A program made the position numbers and the translations under genes. Source: Callipepla californica brunnescens (taxonomy: Eukaryota; Chordata; Aves; Galliformes; Odontophoridae). From it: a stretch of 64,000 nucleotides of DNA. Below are positions 1-12,369 of the stretch, piece after piece. Under the pieces are notes generated by a model. The model was not told where the DNA came from. It saw only the letters and a list, made by a program, of their open reading frames with translations, and ran no database searches. Each line of letters opens with the position of its first letter. Position 1 is the first letter of the stretch. Location of the stretch: NCBI GenBank assembly GCA_023055505.1, contig JALIRH010000108.1, positions 496,001-560,000 of the forward strand. Direction: 5' to 3'.

Positions 1-3000
1 GGCTCTTTTGGCTTACTCGTGAATGGAAACAGCTATATGAAGGAAAATAATCATGTACAATTTATATAAAAGTGTGAACCACAGAATTTCTCTTATCCAC
101 CACCTTTGTAAACAGTTCAAAATTAAGTGAAAGAAAGGCTTTCAATAGGTGCTTTGTTTTGAGCTTGGTAATAACTAATGCTTGTATTGTGAGATTTCTA
201 CCACTAAAACCAGCTGTAACATGCTTTTTCTGGGGCTTGGAATCTATAACTTAACCCAAAGCTTTGTTGTAGCCCTGTTCCTATCCTGTTATAAATGGTA
301 CAGACACTGTAATGAGGAGATTAGTCATAGGCCGCTTTAATTTGTCTGCCATCACCTGGTGGGGCTGGGAGCACAGGCCTCTAGGTCTTGTGCTGGAGTA
401 TCAGTAGCAAACTCCTTTTTATGGTGAGTTAGTGGTGGAGTGTGTGGTTTTTTTTTTTTTGGGGGGGGGAGGTGTTAAAGTACTTTTAAGGTAGGTCAAA
501 CTGGAGATAACTGGAGATATGGATGAAGATACCTTCATAATATTATACGCCAAAATGTGTTTCTCTACACTGAGGTATATTTGTGAGCAGTTGAGAAGAT
601 CAAGACTCTAGTGAAGCAGTTGCTGACAAATTAAAGGCCAAGCATAGGACTTGAAAGAGACACATCACGTGCAGGAGGAAGAAGAAGATGAATTCTTTTG
701 TAGTATACTTTGGAGTGCCTCAGACATCTGAAAATATAACTCTTGAGAAGGGGATCTGCAGGCTGTAAGGCATGCCTTTATAAACTGACACCCTGCCTGT
801 TTCTTTGTGAATCTGTCTCCCCATTTGTTTTCTGCTAAGATTTTTTTCTCATTTAGGATGAGCTCCAATTTTATCATGAGAACTTCAGCATTACCCTATT
901 ATGAAAACGAATCTAGGCCGTATATGTTACGTAAGGTTGCCATAGGAACGCTTTCTGTTAGGTGAAAACCAACTGCCCGTAGTTTCCACAGAAAGCACTG
1001 CCCACTGAGACAGGTGTTTCACAGGGAAGTGAAGGGAATCTAAATAAGAGTGAGAGAGAGGTGCGCACAGATGTTGTACAATCACTGCAGCATCTCTGCA
1101 TTGTTGCCAATTCTGCCATACGTTTCTGGGTTTATTTTTAGTTTTTAGATTCAGACTGCATGATTGGGACCTTCTCTCTGCCCCCCCCCTTCCTTCCCCA
1201 GATCTAGTTGTGCAGATGGAGGTTCAGAAACGCTTCACATTGGTGGTGAAGTGACCGCATCTGGTAAGAAAGTCCTGAGCTCTAGGAACCGCTGTGCATG
1301 GGAGGATTTAATTTGTAAATGAGAATTTCCCCCTTTTCTTAACTCTGCTTTTCTGAAAGAAGTCAGCAAAAACGGGTACGGAAATGATTCCTTCTGGAGA
1401 AAAATATTCCCGACTAATGTGTCAGGTAACGATTCTGTTCTTTTCAAGTACAAGTATGTATGTACTGCTTGGCAAAATATGTAATTATAGATCAGGATGT
1501 TCTAAAAAGGAATTATGTCCTAGGATTTGTTAACTGATGAAAACAAGATGCCATTTCTTTAATGTATTTTAATGTCACTGAAAGCAAGTATGGATTCACA
1601 TTTCTGGAATTTGTTTGCATGTTTATTTTGCAAATGGTGTTGATTGGTTTTTGTTTTTCTTTCTTTGCAAGCAATATGATTGTGACATTCATTCAAGGTT
1701 TAATGTGGCCATAGCTACAGGTTAACTGCCTGCTGCTGCATCTTCATCCTGTTATTTCTCTGCTGCCTTATAGGGAAAGCATGCTGACATGGTTATGAAA
1801 TCTGGCAGCTGTGCTGTGTGCACACGGGAAGCAAGTAGAGCACAGCATATAGAAAATAGCTTTCAGATAGCAGCCTTCCTTTCACTGGTGCAAGACTTGA
1901 AAGGCAGACTGAAAAGCTCTTTCTCCTTTTTGTAATCACCAATTGCTGGAACAGTGCACAAATATTACAGTTATGGTGGCAAATGTAAGTGTTCTTTGCA
2001 TATGCAGTGTTTTCAGATTGCTAATTAGGATTGTCTGCCTTGATATTCCACTTGGAAAATCAGAGGGATGAAAGCTGAAACCATTCTGAGAGAGAATGCT
2101 TCTCTGCAGTATTGTTTTGGCTCCCATTGGAGGAGCTGCTGAGGGAAAGGTATGTATGTGAGCTTTCTGGAACAAAAAGTTTGCAGCTGTTTCCTGATTC
2201 TGGAGATGTCTGCTCACCATTTTGTGAGAGGAGAAGCCAAGCAAGTTCAGGAGGTGCTTCTAGATAGATGGTCTTTTGCTTATGTTAGATAATATTAGAT
2301 ATGCAATGAGAAAGAAACTTCAGCATTATCAAGCTGCTTGTGAACATGCAGGAGAGAACTGTGTCATGGTGTTTTTCACCTTGACCCTTTAATAATTCAT
2401 AAATGCAGAGCTGGACTTCTTATTAAGAATGTCAGCAGTACCTTTTTATCAGAAGTGCATGCGAATAATCATCATAAGGGGCACTAGAAAGTCCTCATCT
2501 GACCTGCTAAGAGCCGTGAACCTAGCACGGTGAGTGATGCATGTTTGTAACCCTTTTTACTCTGCTTGTACATGGAGAGAATATTTATCTGACATGTGGC
2601 ATGGAGGCAGGATAGCAAGGTGGTTGGGAAGTAATAGAATTGCAGGTTTCTAATTCAAAGCTTCTGTAGTTCCATTGTCCTATGGAGTTAATGGGTGGTG
2701 GTGAATTCTTATGCTATGAATTCAATCTGCTTATTGAATACAGCCTGTAGTCAGTACCAAGTATACATATCAGATAGTCGCCTGAGAAATACAGGGTGGA
2801 GCTGGCTTGTCCGAGTTGCTGTGTAGTGTTTCTTGCTTGTTATTGATTTGTTATTTCTTTAGGGTACTGTAAGCTTTTTGTGAGCCTAGTGAAAATGTCA
2901 TTATAATGGTTAACAGGTGACTGCCATTAAGTAACTAGAGAGAAAGTTGTTTACTGTAAGGAAAGGGCTCGATACATTCAAGTACTACAGCTGTGTCTTT

Positions 3001-3710
3001 ACTGCTGTTGTAACGCTGAGTATATGTTTGGTCCATCTGCTGTTTTGAAGCTACTGTTTAGCACTTCAGCTTCATTTTGCAGATACATACATAGAAATGC
3101 TTGTCTTCTTTGTCACAACTGAAAAGAGATTTTGGAACTTCTCTTTCTTGTCTCCCTTTTTCCTCATACGCAATCAGAAATTATTAGTTTCTGTGAAACT
3201 ATTATTTGCACCCATACCAATAATCATAAATCCACCTTAATCTGGTTAGATAGAGCAGTATTTTATCAGTCCGGTTAGCTAGTACTTTGAAAGGATTTTG
3301 CAGGACTTGTTAGTTCAGGAATGATAGGGCAGGTGCCTTAGTTTGTTTGTTTATTTATTTATTAGGAATCAATACCCTGATTCCCAAATAAAAAGCTGGA
3401 AGCTCAAAGGCAAAATAGTTTATCCACAGGAGCTGTATGTGGATTACTGTTAAGGTTCTGAAATTCTGTCCTACAATTTATATATTTCAAAGCATTTCTA
3501 ATAGAAATGAGCTGATTTTGAAGATGGTAAAATGGGAATAACCAAATCAATGTAGCTGGTTTGTCTTTTAGGAGGATGACTAATCTTAATTTAAAGGCTT
3601 CAGTAGTTCTTAGCTGCTGTAGCTTAACTAGGGGAGTCATTCCAAAAAGTTAAGCATTCTTTCTGTGTTTCTCTGTTTGTTGGGAGTTTTCTTGTTTGTA
3701 TTCTCTGTGT

Positions 3711-3776
3711 TTTTTTTTTTTTTTTTTTTTTTTTTTTGGTGGTTTGTTTGTTTGTTTGTTTGTTTGTTTGTTTTGA
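3711..3776. repeat. poly-T followed by (GTTT)n simple repeat
   Basis: About 27 consecutive T residues are followed by roughly nine GTTT tetranucleotides. This may be the decayed A-rich tail of a retroposed sequence read on the opposite strand, but no adjacent element body is recognisable. Confidence 0.9.
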
Positions 3777-3942
3777 TTCACTGTGATTTCACTCATGGGG
3801 CTTCCTTAAGGAACCAAGTGAGCTTCCTTTGCTGAATGCATTGTTAGTACAAGTTTCCATTCTTCTTTGGATGGAAATAAGTTCATTGCTGAGTCTTCAG
3901 ACAGGAAAAAAACAAATCCTCCAGGGTAGCAAGGCTAGGTAG

Positions 3943-3978
3943 GGTGTGTGTGTGTTTGTTTGTTTGTTTGTTTGTTTT
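3943..3978. repeat. (GT)n/(TTTG)n simple repeat
   Basis: A short GT run passes into TTTG tetranucleotides, the second such tract within 250 bases. Confidence 0.85.
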
Positions 3979-5982
3979 GAAAGAGGATGTTGATGTGACT
4001 CCCTTGAGTGCTGCTGTGCTGATATATCTGAATCTGTGGGCTGTTTTACTTTTGTTCCAGCATGTGCAATTCTCAAGCAGTTTTTTAACTTGTCATTAGT
4101 TAATAATGAGGCATTAGTTAATTGCTGTGTCAAAGTTAAACAACAGGGTTGAAAAATTATTAAAGAATGAAATTGACTAAAACTCCAATTGTTCTAGCGT
4201 GTTTAAGGTTCCCAGGGCAGTAAAAATATTAGCCTCAAGACAAGATGTAGCCAACCTGAAAGTGAATGTAACTCAAGGCTTAAAGCAATGTTTTGTAACA
4301 AAACTGTTCTGTCCATGGAAAGTTTTCTGAAGAGTTTGTGCTCTGCTTTATGTTTGAAGATGTGAGGGTAGGCAGATGCAGAGAGGGCCTCTCCTGATTT
4401 CAAGTGCTGCAGAAGGCAGAGAGAAGAATGCTGTTTGCTCCTTGATCTTTAGCCATATGCAAATTGTGGTTCTTAGTTCTCTCTCTTAATTCTCAAGACT
4501 GAGAACAGCCAGTTACTTTGCATAGAGCTGTTGCAGGTGCCTCTGCTCATCTGAGCACAGCTGGCTCTACTTCACCTGAGCAACTACCTAGTGTCAGCCA
4601 ACATCTCTGGTGCAGCCCTCAGAGAGGTCTGAGAGCCAGAAGCACCAACCAAGTTCTATGAGATTCTGAATGCAAGAGTGCTGGTAATGCCTTTCTTTGA
4701 GGCAAATACTGAGTTTTCTTACACACTCTGAAATAAGCCTAGAATACTTTGTGTTCAAGAAGTTTCTAGTTCTGAAAGAATGTCTCATGCTGAGTTTGTT
4801 TGTTTGTTTTTGAGTTATTTCATGGAGTAATAAAGAGACCAAAGCTTACTCTGAATAAAGACAGTATTAGAGCTAGCCGTGACATCCAGTGTTCTATTTC
4901 CTAGGTTACTGCTCTGATGCTTCTCAATAGAATAAAATCCATTTTAAAGAGTGTTCATGTAGGAAATAAGTAAGAATAACAGATATCTTTCTAACAGATA
5001 TCTTTTAAGTAGTAGATTTTATTGACGTCTAATGGAGCAGAAAGTCTGTTTTTTTTTTTGTTTTGTTTTGTTTTTTTTAACTGTAATCTAAGAGCATAGA
5101 TAATAACATGTGAGTTTAAGCCCCAGAAAGATGCTGCTGCTATGATTTAATCTTGAATTGTGCACTTTTTCAGGTGATGGAATTTTATTGCCAGTTCTGT
5201 GAGGCAGCCACATGCAGGGAGTATACCAGAGGGAGGACATGCAGATCATCCCACGGTACTACTCAAGGACATGGTAGAGCAGCACGAGACTTCCCTCTGA
5301 GTTCATGTCAACAAATGGTATGGAGTCTCCACTGATAGTTTTGTTTCATTTTTGCTACCAGCTTCCTCTGTTACCCTGGGTAGATGTTTTAATTTGCTTG
5401 TGCCATCTTTTCTTAAAGAATAAGAATAGTGAGGATGGTGCAAGGAAAGAAACATATGTATCCATTAATTATGATGCACTGAGGGAAGAAAAGAGAGAAA
5501 AGAGTGTTTAACTGCAGTGCAATGCTAAGCAGATAAACTGCTGTAAGCTTCAAGCTGCTGCCACTGTGCAGACACAGTTAAGTGGATCTCTGCATGGCTC
5601 TATGTATGGGATATAAAAGCCTTAATTATTCATTTGTCATATATGTACAAAAACACTGCATAGAAAATGAGTGCCATTGTGCGTACTGAGATTTCTTTTT
5701 TATTTTCTGCATGCAAATAACATGCAAATAAAACAGCTATAAAAAGGATGCTTTCTTTAAGGTACGCAAGATAGATGAAATATCTGTAAAAGGATAGGAT
5801 AAGACCTGAAATTCTGGATACATCCCATGATGTTACTGGAAGTGCAGTGAGTAAATTAATGACTTATTTTAAAAAAAGAAATCTTTTTCATAAATACTTA
5901 AATCTGCAAATTGAAGATATCTCTTTCAATTTTTTTCAGTTGCAAATTACATTCCTGCTAATCTATACAAACCATGAAAATA

Positions 5983-6010
5983 CAAGGGCTGTCCTAAAAG
6001 TAATGGTGGG
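5983..6010 (+). mobile_element. possible mariner-type terminal repeat remnant
   Basis: The stretch GGGCTGTCCTAAAAGTAATG resembles, from memory, the terminal inverted repeat of chicken mariner (Galluhop-like) elements. No matching inverted copy and no transposase were found nearby, so at most this is a decayed end. Confidence 0.3.
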
Positions 6011-6156
6011 ATAATGGCCATTTCAGAGGGGTCCTTGCATGGATCGACTGCAACGAAGGATCCTGACAGAAAGGTAAACAAAACCAACCCCCAGAACCAT
6101 GGCTTGACCCACTGCACAGAGCCATTTGGTCGGTTCAACAGCCCCAGACCCCTGCT

Positions 6157-6173
6157 CCCCCCCCCCCCCCCCC
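6157..6173. repeat. poly-C tract
   Basis: A run of 17 C residues lies inside a GC-rich stretch that precedes the CR1 copy. Confidence 0.85.
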
Positions 6174-6319
6174 ATCAGGCAGGAGCTCTGCTTGTGTCGC
6201 CATGCGTGCTGACATGTGGGCAGAGCCAGGAATGACAGCAGCCAGCCCCCTGCCTGTATAAATGCAGCTCCCCTTAGGGAGCACTGCGTACAGGACACAC
6301 TAACAGGGAGCCCTTGTCA

Positions 6320-6677
6320 GAAGGGTGTGCTTGGCAGTTTGTGGAGGCAGTTCTCATGGGGCAGGGAGGGTGGTGAGCAGGGAGGATCCTCTTGACTCCC
6401 ATCTTCTCATTTTCCCCTTCTCCTTTGAGAACTCCAGGGTGTTGCTGCCTCTCATACTTACCATGGTGGGCACCTGTCACAGTGGCCATGCCAAGGCAGC
6501 AACTCAGACTGAGGGGACACAGCCTCTCTGGGCTCATGAGGGCACCCAGGTGGACATCCCAAGGGGTGACGTGGCAGTCCAGACTGTTGACTGTGGGAAG
6601 CTCTGGAATTTGGAGTTCCCCCTGGGTCCTGAGGGAGGAGATGGCTGTCATGGGTGCAGGTATGTCTACGCGTTCTG
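6320..6677 (+). other. GC-rich stretch upstream of CR1, possibly retroelement-derived
   Basis: An open frame here contains AATQTEGTQ and DVAVQT, which recall the low-complexity, TQTE-rich ORF1 region of avian LINEs. No conserved cellular domain is visible. It abuts the CR1 copy in the same orientation, so it may be part of the same insertion or of an older nested element. Confidence 0.3.
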
Positions 6678-7615
6678 AGGGAGCTGGCAGAGGTGATTGC
6701 TGAACTGCTCTCTGTCATCTTTAACAGGTCTTGGAGAACAGGAGAGGTGCCTGAAAACTGGAGGTGAGCCAGCCACCTGAAGGCTGTGCTGCCATTCAGC
6801 AAGACTTGGACATGCTGGAGAGCTGGGCTGGAAGAAACCAGATGAAGTTTAACAAAAGCAGGTGTAAAGTCTTGGCATCTGGGAAGGGATAACCACAAGC
6901 ATCAGTACGGGTTGGGGCATGATCTGCTGGAGATGAGCTGTGTGGAGAGGGACCCTGGTGTCCTGGTGAACGACAGGTTGGCCATAAGCCAGCAGTGTGG
7001 CCTGGTGGCTGAGAAGGCCAATGGGATCCCGGGGTGCATTAAAAGGAGTGTGGCTAGCAGGTGAAGGGAAGTGATCCTCTCCCTCTACTCTGCGCTGGTG
7101 AGGCCTCACCTGGATAACTGGGTCCAGTTCTGGGCTCTGCGCTACAGAAAAAGGACAGGGACCTTCTGGGAAGAGTCTAGTGGAGGGCTGCAAAGATGAT
7201 AAAGGGCCTGGTGGCACCCCTCTTATGAGGAAAGGCTGTGGCCTGGGTCTGTTCAACCTTGAGAAAAAAAGACTGAGAGGTGATCTGATCAACGTCTCTA
7301 AATATCTTAGGTGTGGGAGACAGGGGCATGGGCAACCTCTTTTCAGTGGTCTGTGGGGACAGAACAAGGGGAAATGGCCATAAGCTGGAGCACAGGACAT
7401 TCTGCACCAATATGTGAAAGAGCTTCTTCACAGTGAGGGTGTGAGCACTGGAACAGGCTGCCCAGGGAGGTTGTGGAGTCTCCTTCTCTCGAGATATTTA
7501 AGACTCATCTGGATGCCTACCCGTCCAGCCTGCTGTAAGGAGCCTTCTTTGGCAGTGGGTTGGATTCAGTGATCTCTAGAGTTCCCTTACAACCCCTGCA
7601 AGTCTGAGATTCTAG
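6678..7615 (+). mobile_element. CR1 LINE, 5'-truncated copy
   Basis: The sequence follows the 3' half of chicken CR1 in order. A piece of the reverse-transcriptase region (6,678-6,765, ending at GAGAGGTGCCTGAAAACTGG) comes first. The conserved terminal kilobase follows, with landmarks AGGCCTCACCTGGATAACTG, GAGGAAAGGCTGTGGCCTGG, TGGAACAGGCTGCCCAGGGA and a tail ending near TCTGAGATTCTAGG. The junction near 6,766 skips part of the consensus, so there is an internal deletion or two fragments. Many substitutions and stops show an old, inactive copy. Frames overlapping it on both strands are shadows of the element. Confidence 0.92.
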
Positions 7616-9589
7616 GCATCAGATGAGCCAGCGTGAGTGACATCTGTGAACTACATAAGCTGTATGGCTTCTTCCCAGGGTATGTTTGAAGTTTCCAAGA
7701 CAAAATTGAGATCGTTGAGGATTTTGCAGTAGAATCTATGTCTCCAGTATTTTGCATTTTATTTCTGTATGCCTCTGTTAATACAAGTTTCCATGCGTTT
7801 GAATAATCTTCAGCAGACTACAATACTTGTGGTCAGTTGATTTCAATCAATATCAGGTTGAAGAAAATCTGTCTATAGTAATTCTCATAGAGGGCCAATT
7901 CACAACATATACTTATTGTTGTTGAAGTATTATTGCTGAAGCTTAGAAGATTTCTCTGCGTTGCAGTCCTTGTAACCCATTTGCATTGTTAAAAATAAGC
8001 AAATTGTTTGGGAACTGGTACATTGTGGATACCAGTCAGAGGCAGGCACCACCACTTGTCGAGGTTATGCAGAAATTGCTACTACTGAAATGCATAAGAC
8101 TGAGAGACGCTGGGCCCTGTAGCATTTGTAAGTTTTAAGAGAAAGATGCTTGAAGAACAGAGTTTATCACCAAACTCGGAGTTGATTTGCTGGTATTACT
8201 GCACCCATATTAGTATTGCTCTGTAGGATTGGTGCAGGAGTGCAGTTTTGAATGAAATCTCCAATTCATCTTAGTTAAATTAGTGTGCTTTGGTCAATGT
8301 GACAGGAATTGGATTTCTTTAGGATACAGTTAAGCTTGAAGACAAACTCTTGAGGTCTCAGCAATGTATGAATCAGTATACTTTGGAGTAAAGTAATAAT
8401 AATAAATGTTGCATTTTTAGTTTCTAATTGTAACGTGTGGCAGAACTGGAAAACAAACAAACAAAACCAAACAGTGAGAACAAAAAGATAACCATACAAC
8501 TGGAAATGGATATTGTCCAAAAGATATTGCTGGAGCTCTGAAACTCATCGCTAGGGTGATGTTCACTAAGATGTTGTTCTTTCTTTAAAATGTGAAAGAT
8601 CTAACTGTCTGTCAGGTCTTGGGAGCAATCAGGTGAAAGTGACCTTCTGCCTCAATCTGTGATCATCTTATCAGGGTTGATGGCTAAGCACTTCATGTAT
8701 ATACTTTCACACTATAAGAAACAATACTAGTCGCTGACGTGACATCCAGATAATGATTTTATTTTTCTCTCCATTGATCTAATAAAAAATATCAGTGCTT
8801 CCAAAGTGTTTGGCATTGTTAATTACCGTAGTCGTAATCATTAATCTGTTTATTGTATAATCACTTACAGACTTACTTGAGATGAGCAAATAATCATTAT
8901 GCAAACAGAATTTCTATTTTTTTTTTTAAGTATGGTTGTATATAAAATGACACTTAACATTGCAAGAGACAGCTGTATGTATCATTCTGGATCAGTCTTT
9001 AATTTTACGTACCTTATTTGATGGCGTTTTAAAATACATAACTTGGAGCTTTATCATCAGTTTGCCTTCAGCGTAACAGTTTGTCATTTACTTTCCATGT
9101 TCCTTTTGCTGTAAGGACAAAGAAAGTGTTGCTCTCTTCTCGTGTAACTTCTGACTCCAGATGTCAGAAAAGCATCAGCAAATTGTTCCTGCCAAACAGG
9201 AACAGTCTTTACTGTTGGAAGCTATGAGTTGTCCTAAGGCAGACTCCTTAAACTCTCCATTTCAATGCTAAATATAACAATTTGATTATATTGCCCTTGT
9301 TACTTGTGAGTGTAGCAAGCCAGACCAGTGAAAGGAAAGGGGCAAGGAAGAGATCTAAAAGGATTGTATCGTTTTTCTAAATCACTCTGCTGTGGTTAGG
9401 GGATGTGATGAGATGATGTACTTCCCTGAAGATTCAGCAGAAGATGCAGATAATAGCACTGTGGTTTTGAGATGCCTGTTCTTCTCACCCATAATTTAAG
9501 TAGTCTTAGGAGGAGCACAAACTGTGATGTTTTGTATTTATTGAAAACCTCTTTACAGGTGAGTAACCCAGCTACTCTGTCTCAGGGGA
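7616..9589. other. AT-rich non-coding stretch
   Basis: No gene, RNA or clear repeat could be supported. Frames are short and interrupted, and short homopolymer runs are the only low-complexity content. Confidence 0.55.
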
Positions 9590-9668
9590 CAAAAGGATTG
9601 AGCACAGCCCTGTGGAAAAGGATTTGGGGGTCCTGCTGCACAGCAAGCTGAACGTGAGCCAGATAGAA
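9590..9668 (+). mobile_element. CR1 LINE fragment
   Basis: The segment from GATTGAGCACAGCCCTGTGG to AACGTGAGCCAGAT matches the part of the CR1 terminal region that also occurs at about 6,925-6,985 in this window. Both flanks diverge at once, so it is a short relic. Confidence 0.75.
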
Positions 9669-11150
9669 TCCTAAACGTTCATTTTAAAAGGAGCCCCTTG
9701 TGCTGCTTTTCAGCCCCAGCAGCATTAGGACTGGGCTAAGAAACACAGGAAACACAGCCCTCTCCTAATGTTCGAGGCACAAACCAGCAGAAACTCGTGC
9801 TCCTAACACCCTCCAGTGGAGCATTGGCTTTGGGGCAGGCCCTGCCCTGGGCTCCCAGCGAGGCACAGCTGTGCCCGGGCAGTCTCAGCCCCACGACACC
9901 TGGGAGTCACAGCTTTGTTAGCACAGCCAGGCCTCATTAGGGACAGCCCAGGGCCCTGGCGTGGACCTAAATTACATCTTAAAGTCTGTTTTGTTCTTCT
10001 CCTCACCTCAATGTTGGATTCATTGATAAGTTAAAGAGTCGTACCCAATTCAAACTGTTCACTGTGCATTCGACACGAATGGACAGGTGAACTTCCAGAG
10101 AACGTTCATACCCTTAACAGTTTTAAGAGGCCCTCGCCACGTGCTTTCTATCTGCACCACTTTCCCTCGTGGAAAAAATGGCACCCACTGCATGGGTGCT
10201 TGCTGAATGCCTACAGATGTGAGCACAGAGGAGCTGTGTGCAGGGCATGTCAGCAGCAGTGACAGTGACAGTGGGTTGTGTGTGCTGGTGCAGATTTTAA
10301 CAAGCATAGCATGTTGCCTCAGGTTCATTGCGGGCAAAAACACACAGCTGATGGTGGTGACTGTTGAAAAACAGCATATTGTAGATGGGAATTTATCAAA
10401 TGGAGTTACTGAGCCCATCATACCTCTTGCAGTTTTCATGCAAATAATTAGGAGGCGTTAATTTCAGAGCAACCTAAATGTATGTAGCCCAGGACAGTCA
10501 TCTTTGCTACCAATAGGTTCTATTTTGGCATCACCCATTGGTGAGAACAGCACATGTTCGGCTTCCATCATTTTGTCTCCTCCATAGCCCTATTTTTTAT
10601 TATCATTAGAATGAGAAAGAATACTGCCAAGGACTAAAGGAAATAAATATAGTAAATACATGCTGCAACACCCAGCGCTGAGGGGAGAATTCCAAACCAC
10701 CGTGTGTAAATAAGTTAGAAAAGACAAGCACCGCTGTAAAACAGCACCCTCCTGAGTTCACAAATAAATTATATCCTTCATACAGCAGGCATCTGCTTTT
10801 CCATCCTCATCTCCACGTAACAACATTTCTGAGCTCAGAAAGGATTCTCCATGTAGGGGCAGGGATGTGACAGATGCATCACTGTGAGGAATTCCTCCAA
10901 AAAATAGATTTTTTTTTTTCTTTTTTTACATTTTGTATTTATTTATTTCATTATTTATTTTATAATGGTGTTTGTGGACATCTACTGCTCAGGAAGGAAC
11001 GCCAAACATTTATGTGACTGTTAAAGAAACATTGAAACAGGAGAAAGGATTTCCCCACAGCCATCTGCAACAGGGCCCTGGGTTTGTGAGGTGAAACCGC
11101 CTGTGAGGCGGCTCTGCCCTGAGGATCCGGGCGGCAGCACCTGCGGATGA
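9669..11150. other. non-coding stretch upstream of the array promoter
   Basis: No supportable gene. Weak frames near 10,060-10,460 have no recognisable family and no splice context. T-rich and TTTA-rich sequence lies at about 10,910-10,965, just before the sharp rise in GC content. Confidence 0.5.
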
Positions 11151-11213
11151 CCCGCAGCTGACCCCAGCCGTGACCTTTAGGTGACCCCGGCCCGGACACC
11201 TTCACCTGGCAAG

Positions 11214-11326
11214 GGCGGGAACGCTGAGGCGGGAAGAGAAAAGCGTCGTGAAGAGAAATCGGCGGGAAAAGAAAGCGGCGTTCTGGGCTCCTATTGGCTG
11301 GCGGGCGGCGCGGATACCTATATAAG
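11214..11326 (+). promoter_or_regulatory. compact promoter: three E2F-type boxes, inverted CCAAT box, TATA box
   Basis: GGCGGGAA, the core of an E2F site, occurs three times in one orientation at 11,214-11,221, 11,228-11,235 and 11,261-11,268. An inverted CCAAT box (ATTGG) lies at 11,293-11,297 and a strong TATA box (TATATAAG) at 11,319-11,326. A pyrimidine-rich stretch (CTCTCCTC, 11,355-11,362) sits about 36 bases after the TATA start, a fitting initiation region that resembles a TOP leader. The order and spacing are those of a growth- or S-phase-regulated RNA polymerase II promoter reading rightwards. No conventional coding gene follows; the tandem array does. Confidence 0.65.
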
Positions 11327-11350
11327 GCGCACTGGCGGGCAGGTGGGTGA

Positions 11351-11432
11351 TACGCTCTCCTCAGCGCACGAAAGGACACGGGATGCAACGAAGGAACGGC
11401 GGCGGCGGCGGGAAGCGGTCTCCAGAGCTGAG
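11351..11432 (+). other. putative first exon of the array transcript
   Basis: From the expected start near 11,351-11,355 the sequence runs to GAGCTGAG followed by GTGAGAC, a good splice donor with its GT at 11,433-11,434. No conserved start codon or reading frame is visible. The assignment rests on promoter geometry and the donor alone. Confidence 0.4.
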
Positions 11433-11564
11433 GTGAGACGGGGCTGAGGTGCAAGGCGGGAAGGCGAAGGGGGGGAAAAGCAGCCGAAGCTGAACAGGCG
11501 CTGCAGGAGAGGGTGAGTGGGTGGCAGAACCGAGCCGGCTCGCACTGTGTGCGGGGGCTGAGAG

Positions 11565-12000
11565 GGGGAGCGGTGCCGCGCGGTGTCCGACGGAGCGGCT
11601 GCGAGGGGGCGGTGGCGGTGCGAACGGAGCGGGCGTCGACGGCGGTGCCGCTCGGACGGGTTGAGGCGGGAGTGTGTGTGAAGGAGGTGTGAGGGGGCGG
11701 TGGCGGCGGCGGCCCGCTTGGGCGGGGGGTCGGAGGCGGGGAGGGGCGGTGCCGCTCGGACGGAGCGGGCTGCGAGGCGGCGGCGGCGGCGATGCCGCGC
11801 GGTGTCGGACGGAGTGCGGGGGGGCGGACGGGGATTGTCGGCGGTGCCGCGCGGTGTCGGACGGAGCGGCTGTGAAAGCGCAGCGGCGGTGCCGCTGGGG
11901 CGCGGGGGGGGACGGGTGGCGGTGCCGCTCGGACGGAGCGGGCTGTGAGGCGGCGGCGGCGGCGATGCCGCGCGGGGTCGGGCGCAGTGAGGCTAGCGGC
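11565..12000 (+). repeat. CGG-rich minisatellite in putative intron 1
   Basis: Two motifs recur in imperfect tandem. GGTGCCGCTCGGACGG appears near 11,644, 11,747 and 11,919; GCCGCGCGGTGTCGGACGGA and variants appear near 11,571, 11,793, 11,845 and 11,964. (CGG)n runs lie between them. Long proline/arginine-rich or glycine/arginine-rich frames on both strands, one of 380 codons on minus, are by-products of this composition. Confidence 0.75.
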
Positions 12001-12369
12001 ACGGCGCCGGGCGGGAGCCGTGCGTGCTCTGGGAAGACGGGGGGTGGGGGCGGTGGGGCCGGGGTCGCCGTGCGGATTCTGTGCGAGTGCTGTGGGCTGC
12101 AATAATAAAGTAAGCGTATGTGGTTATTGGAGTGAGTTTTTTATATGAGCTTAATTTCGTTTCAATGATTTCTATCTATTCTCTATTGAGTCGTGTGAAC
12201 AGCTCCTCTATAATAAAGACGAATTTAAAGACAAAATAAAGACGAATAAAGTCAAAAAATGAAAATCGTCTCCATGATCGTCACAGCGGCTCAATATCTC
12301 TGTTTATGATTGTAAAGATCAGCAGAAATAGGGGCAAGTAGTCTCTTTTGGGGTACACTGCGAAGGATA

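Larger units (their letters stand above)
1..5980. other. AT-rich non-coding flank
   Basis: I see no supportable gene here. Open frames are short, have no family resemblance and lack consistent splice sites. The stretch holds homopolymers (T/G run near 450-470), TTTG-type simple repeats and ordinary AT-rich sequence. It could be intergenic DNA or part of a large intron of a gene outside the window. Confidence 0.6.
11150..12070. promoter_or_regulatory. CpG island
   Basis: GC content and CpG density rise abruptly here compared with the AT-rich flanks. The island contains the promoter, the putative first exon and the start of the first intron, and ends close to the AT-rich sequence at about 12,100. 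Confidence 0.75.

Noticed and set aside
6014..7431. Numerous frames of 60-183 codons on both strands
   Set aside because: They lie on the CR1 copy and its GC-rich flank; none is a cellular gene.
10960..12105. Long minus-strand frame (380 codons, Pro/Arg/Ala-rich) and plus-strand Gly/Arg-rich frames
   Set aside because: They coincide with the CGG-rich minisatellite, consist of low-complexity residues and have no start or splice context; GC-rich DNA lacks stop codons by composition.
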